In this document: positions 5,161 through 6,873 of the stretch, in pieces | Position numbering within the stretch: the stretch's first letter is position 1 | How the letters are laid out: each line of letters opens with the position of its first letter | NCBI GenBank assembly: GCA_011391285.1 | Contig: JAABQU010000019.1 | Span: forward strand, 1 to 6,873 | Source of the DNA: Thiobacillus sp. | GTDB lineage: Bacteria > Pseudomonadota > Gammaproteobacteria > Burkholderiales > Thiobacillaceae | Length of the DNA stretch: 6,873 bases | Direction: 5' to 3' | The notes under the pieces: generated by a model | What the model saw: only the letters and a program-made list of their open reading frames with translations | The model's database searches: none | What the model was told of the DNA's origin: nothing | Made by a program: the position numbers and the translations under genes

Positions 5161-5871
5161 TCAGTATCCTTCGAGGGTGAAATCGAATGGCTGCAACGCC
5201 ACTGAACGGACGGCCTGTCCGTCACGTTGAGCGGGGCGGCAACGCCATGTGCGGACGGCTGCGAGCGCGGCCGCATCGAGGCGGTCGAAACCGCTGCTGG
5301 TGACCACACGGGCCGCACTCACGCGCCCCGCTTCGTCCAGTTCGACCCGCAGCACGACTTTGCCTGTTTCCCCCAGTCTGCGCGACAGCGATGGGTAGGC
5401 AGGCGGCCGGCGTTCCGGGCAAACCAGAGCCAGATCCGATGCCAGGCTTACCGGTCCGGCGGGCATGGACGGGCCAGACGAAAAGGGGAGACCCGACGCG
5501 CCGGATCGAGGCGCGTCCACCACCGGTTCCGGCGGGGGCAGCGGCTCCGTCGCTTCTGTCGGTGCCTCCACGGGCGCCTCCGTTGCCAGAAGATGCTGCG
5601 TCGGTTCGACCGGGCGCAGGGCGGCTTGCTCGACCGGCTTGCTTGGCCTGGCCGGCTTGGGCGGCTCAGGTGTCGGGCTGGCGCTCTGCCCGGACTGCGC
5701 AGACGGAGGCGAGGGTGGGCTGACGAGGTTGACGAAGACGTGCACCGCCTCGTCCATGTGCGGAATCACGCGGATGCTCCACAGGCCATAGAGCACGGCA
5801 CCGTGCAACAGCACCACCACGATCAGGCCTGTCGCATGGCTGCTCGCCAGGCGTTCCAGCACCCGGTTCAT
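5161..5871 (-). CDS. tonB: TonB-family energy transducer
   Basis: Started at the ATG at 5869-5871, the protein has 236 residues; the frame is open further to a TTG at 5925, but the ATG gives the usual short TonB N terminus and has AGGCGGA immediately upstream. One membrane helix (about 14-34) contains His23 in LLHGAVLYGLW, matching the conserved signal-anchor His of TonB. A Pro-rich periplasmic spacer (about 51-120) precedes the C-terminal domain (about 150-236) with PPAYPSLSRRLGETGKVVLR (156-175), SSGFDRLDAAALAAVRTWRC (192-211) and a final FDFTLEGY. TonB links ExbB-ExbD in the inner membrane to outer-membrane receptors for iron chelates, heme or cobalamin. Two cysteines, Cys151 and Cys211, frame the C-terminal domain and might form a disulfide. 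No receptor gene is in the window, so the substrate is unknown. Confidence 0.88.
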   Translation of the reverse strand: MNRVLERLASSHATGLIVVVLLHGAVLYGLWSIRVIPHMDEAVHVFVNLVSPPSPPSAQSGQSASPTPEPPKPARPSKPVEQAALRPVEPTQHLLATEAPVEAPTEATEPLPPPEPVVDAPRSGASGLPFSSGPSMPAGPVSLASDLALVCPERRPPAYPSLSRRLGETGKVVLRVELDEAGRVSAARVVTSSGFDRLDAAALAAVRTWRCRPAQRDGQAVRSVALQPFDFTLEGY

Positions 5872-5969
5872 TCCGCCTGTTGACTGCACGACACGCTTGC
5901 GCTCATGATCAGGCCTGGTGCTCAACGGCCGCTGAGCGGGGCAGGGTGGAGGGAGACATCGGTGCGAAC

Positions 5970-5985
5970 TGCATAGCGTTATGCA
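5970..5985. promoter_or_regulatory. Perfect 6-4-6 palindrome upstream of tonB, possible operator
   Basis: TGCATA (5970-5975), a GCGT spacer and TATGCA (5980-5985) form a perfect inverted repeat about 100 bases before the tonB ATG, in an otherwise GC-rich stretch. Its size and form suit a dimeric regulator. It is one base shorter than an NtrC site, and it does not match Fur, NsrR or FNR. Regulator unknown. Confidence 0.45.
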
Positions 5986-6070
5986 TAAGGATGCGGCTGT
6001 TCCGGCGGCGCTTTCGGGTTATCGACGGCTCAGCTTGAACAGGAGGGCAAGCCGAAAAGCCATGTAAAAG

Positions 6071-6089
6071 CAAAATGATAAAGGCTTAT
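6071..6089. promoter_or_regulatory. Weak Fur-box-like sequence
   Basis: Bases 6071-6089 contain AATGATAA and match the 19-base E. coli Fur consensus at 10 positions by my alignment, eight of them in one run. It is AT-rich in a GC-rich gap about 200 bases from the tonB start. Fur control of tonB systems is common in Proteobacteria, but the second half of the box is poor, so this is tentative. Confidence 0.2.
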
Positions 6090-6273
6090 CCGGACGGACG
6101 CGACAGCGGCATCGGGGCCGCAGTGGATGTTTCAGCGGGGAATGTGCCGCCGGACAGTTCTCGCGAACACAGCGGAAGTGACGGCAAGGAGTGGGCTGTC
6201 TCCTTTCGTATGCCGTCAACGCACAGACAACACCAAACCGGCGTTCAGCCCACTTTGCTGCCGCCTCGAACGC

Positions 6274-6645
6274 TCAGCACTCGACCATGTCGTTGCGGGT
6301 CGATTCGATGAATGCCACCACATCGGCGCGCTCGGCCGGCGGCAAGGCGAACTTGTCCAGCGTGGCGTGCAGATGGCTCATGAACGCATCCCAGTCGGCG
6401 GCGCTGATGCGCATGCCCTTGTGGGATACCACCATGTCACGGCCGGTGTAGTACATGGGTCCGCCGGCGGCGTTGCAGATGAAATCCACCAGCAACTGAT
6501 ACTCGCGCTTGATGCCGTCCTCGCCGCGATGCAGCCAGAAGCGTTCCAGAAGCGGGTCGGCCTGCAAACGCGGCAGCAGGTCGGCGCACACGGCGGCGAT
6601 GGCGTCGTAGCCACCGAGGCGTTGGTAGAGGGTAGGGGTGGTCAT
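6274..6645 (-). CDS. Truncated haemoglobin, group I-like
   Basis: This 123-residue protein has the 2-on-2 globin layout: LYQRLGGYDAIAAV (6-19), LQADPLLERFW (27-37) at the B-C-D turn, the glycine motif AAGGPMYYTGRDM (59-71), and SHKGMRIS (74-81) with His75 as the proximal heme ligand. Length fits the short group I type. Group I members bind O2 and NO and often act as NO dioxygenases or redox sensors; that role is inferred here. Aligned by eye with mycobacterial GlbN, the distal Tyr B10 falls on Leu24, so the distal pocket may differ from the classical one. The ATG (6643-6645) has a strong AAAGGAGA site (6651-6658) 5 bases upstream. It reads toward tonB but is about 400 bases away, so an operon with it is unlikely. 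Confidence 0.88.
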   Translation of the reverse strand: MTTPTLYQRLGGYDAIAAVCADLLPRLQADPLLERFWLHRGEDGIKREYQLLVDFICNAAGGPMYYTGRDMVVSHKGMRISAADWDAFMSHLHATLDKFALPPAERADVVAFIESTRNDMVEC

Positions 6646-6650
6646 ATCAG

Positions 6651-6658
6651 TCTCCTTT
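6651..6658 (-). promoter_or_regulatory. Strong ribosome binding site of the truncated haemoglobin gene
   Basis: The minus strand reads AAAGGAGA 5 bases before the ATG, close to the ideal Shine-Dalgarno, and fixes the start. It is the best ribosome site in the window and suggests efficient translation. Confidence 0.8.
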
Positions 6659-6659
6659 G

Positions 6660-6873
6660 ATGGTTGGGGTGAAGGGTGCGTGCAGTACCCATTCCGGTTC
6701 GTGTGGAAAAACCGCGCTCGTCGCGAAAGCGTTGGCGAGGCGGGCCGGTCTCGTGCTCCAGACCGCGGGTGAAACCTTCCCGCTGTTCCTGCACCTTAGC
6801 CGCGCCGACGAACACTATCCTTGGCGCGTGCACGCCGCACCGCTTCAGGATGACGCAGCCGAGGGCAGGAGGG
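6660..6873 (+). CDS. Possible N-terminal part of an unrecognised protein, open to the window edge
   Basis: A plus-strand frame with its first ATG at 6660 stays open for 71 codons to the last base, so it is at best partial. The translation from about residue 18 looks protein-like (ALVAKALARRAGLVLQTAGE, then TFPLFLHLSRADEHYPWRVH) with GC-rich third positions like the true genes around it. I do not recognise the family. Against it: no Shine-Dalgarno before the ATG, and the ATG is only 14 bases from the divergent haemoglobin start, leaving no room for that gene's promoter unless the true start lies further right. A GSCGKT stretch near the N terminus is not a full Walker A motif. The antisense frame (minus 6642-6833) looks less protein-like. 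Confidence 0.38.
   Translation, partial: MVGVKGACSTHSGSCGKTALVAKALARRAGLVLQTAGETFPLFLHLSRADEHYPWRVHAAPLQDDAAEGRR

Larger units (their letters stand above)
5872..6273. other. Gap upstream of tonB with palindrome; no gene recognised
   Basis: This stretch of about 400 bases between the haemoglobin stop and the tonB ATG should hold the tonB promoter. No convincing -35/-10 pair was found. Open frames in it (for example minus 6019-6219 from a TTG, plus 6075-6311) lack ribosome sites and recognisable protein character. A weak hairpin, AAGGAG (6186-6191) with CTCCTT (6200-6205), has no T-run. A palindrome (5970-5985) and a weak Fur-like sequence (6071-6089) are listed separately. Confidence 0.5.

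Noticed and set aside
5227..5883. Plus-strand open frame of 218 codons
   Set aside because: Antisense to tonB; highly Arg-rich and caused by the Pro/Ala-rich coding of the other strand.
6153..6168. GTTC-N4-GAAC as a LexA-type site
   Set aside because: The half-sites are in the wrong orientation and spacing for known LexA boxes and no SOS gene follows.
1..6873. CRISPR arrays, tRNA/rRNA genes, insertion sequences, riboswitches
   Set aside because: No direct repeat series, cloverleaf, transposase or terminal repeats were seen on reading both strands; I cannot exclude subtle RNA elements without a covariance search.

Overview
This GC-rich window looks like the chromosome of a Gram-negative proteobacterium, most likely a facultatively denitrifying or otherwise NO-exposed betaproteobacterium. 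The evidence for Gram-negative is a TonB-ExbB-ExbD energy-transduction set. The evidence for NO exposure is an NsrR regulator and an NsrR-type operator. The betaproteobacterial placement is an inference from protein character, not from a marker gene.

Region 1 (1-1542, minus strand) holds the N-terminal 353 residues of a FeoB-family ferrous iron transporter that runs off the left edge, and just upstream of it an Rrf2-family NsrR repressor with three cluster cysteines. The FeoB G domain keeps its NxxD guanine-specificity motif, but its P-loop Ser/Thr, switch I Thr and DxxG motif are altered.

Region 2 (1543-1638) is a short divergent promoter region. It contains an 11-1-11 inverted repeat that matches the NsrR operator at 18 of 22 positions, next to a TATAAT box, and an extra half-site over the probable nsrR -10 box.

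Region 3 (1639-3636, plus strand) is a tight three-gene operon: a DUF2249 protein, a polytopic membrane protein with a histidine-rich HxxHxHxN helix, and an FmdE-domain protein. All three should respond to nitric oxide through NsrR. None has an established biochemical role here, so this is the best candidate in the window for an undescribed system. A small single-pass membrane protein (3716-3940) follows separately.

Region 4 (3981-5871, minus strand) is a compact tonB-exbB-exbD operon, convergent with region 3 across a 9-bp stem-loop. All key proton-path residues are present. A gap of about 400 bases upstream of tonB holds a perfect 6-4-6 palindrome and a weak Fur-like sequence.

Region 5 (6274-6873) holds a group I-like truncated haemoglobin gene (minus strand) with a strong ribosome binding site, and a plus-strand open frame that reaches the right edge and may be the start of another gene.

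Taken together, the window combines NO sensing (NsrR), candidate NO response or detoxification (DUF2249/membrane/FmdE operon, truncated haemoglobin) and iron import or outer-membrane energisation (FeoB-like, TonB system). This fits the known chemical link between NO stress and iron metabolism, but only the NsrR site ties genes together by direct sequence evidence.
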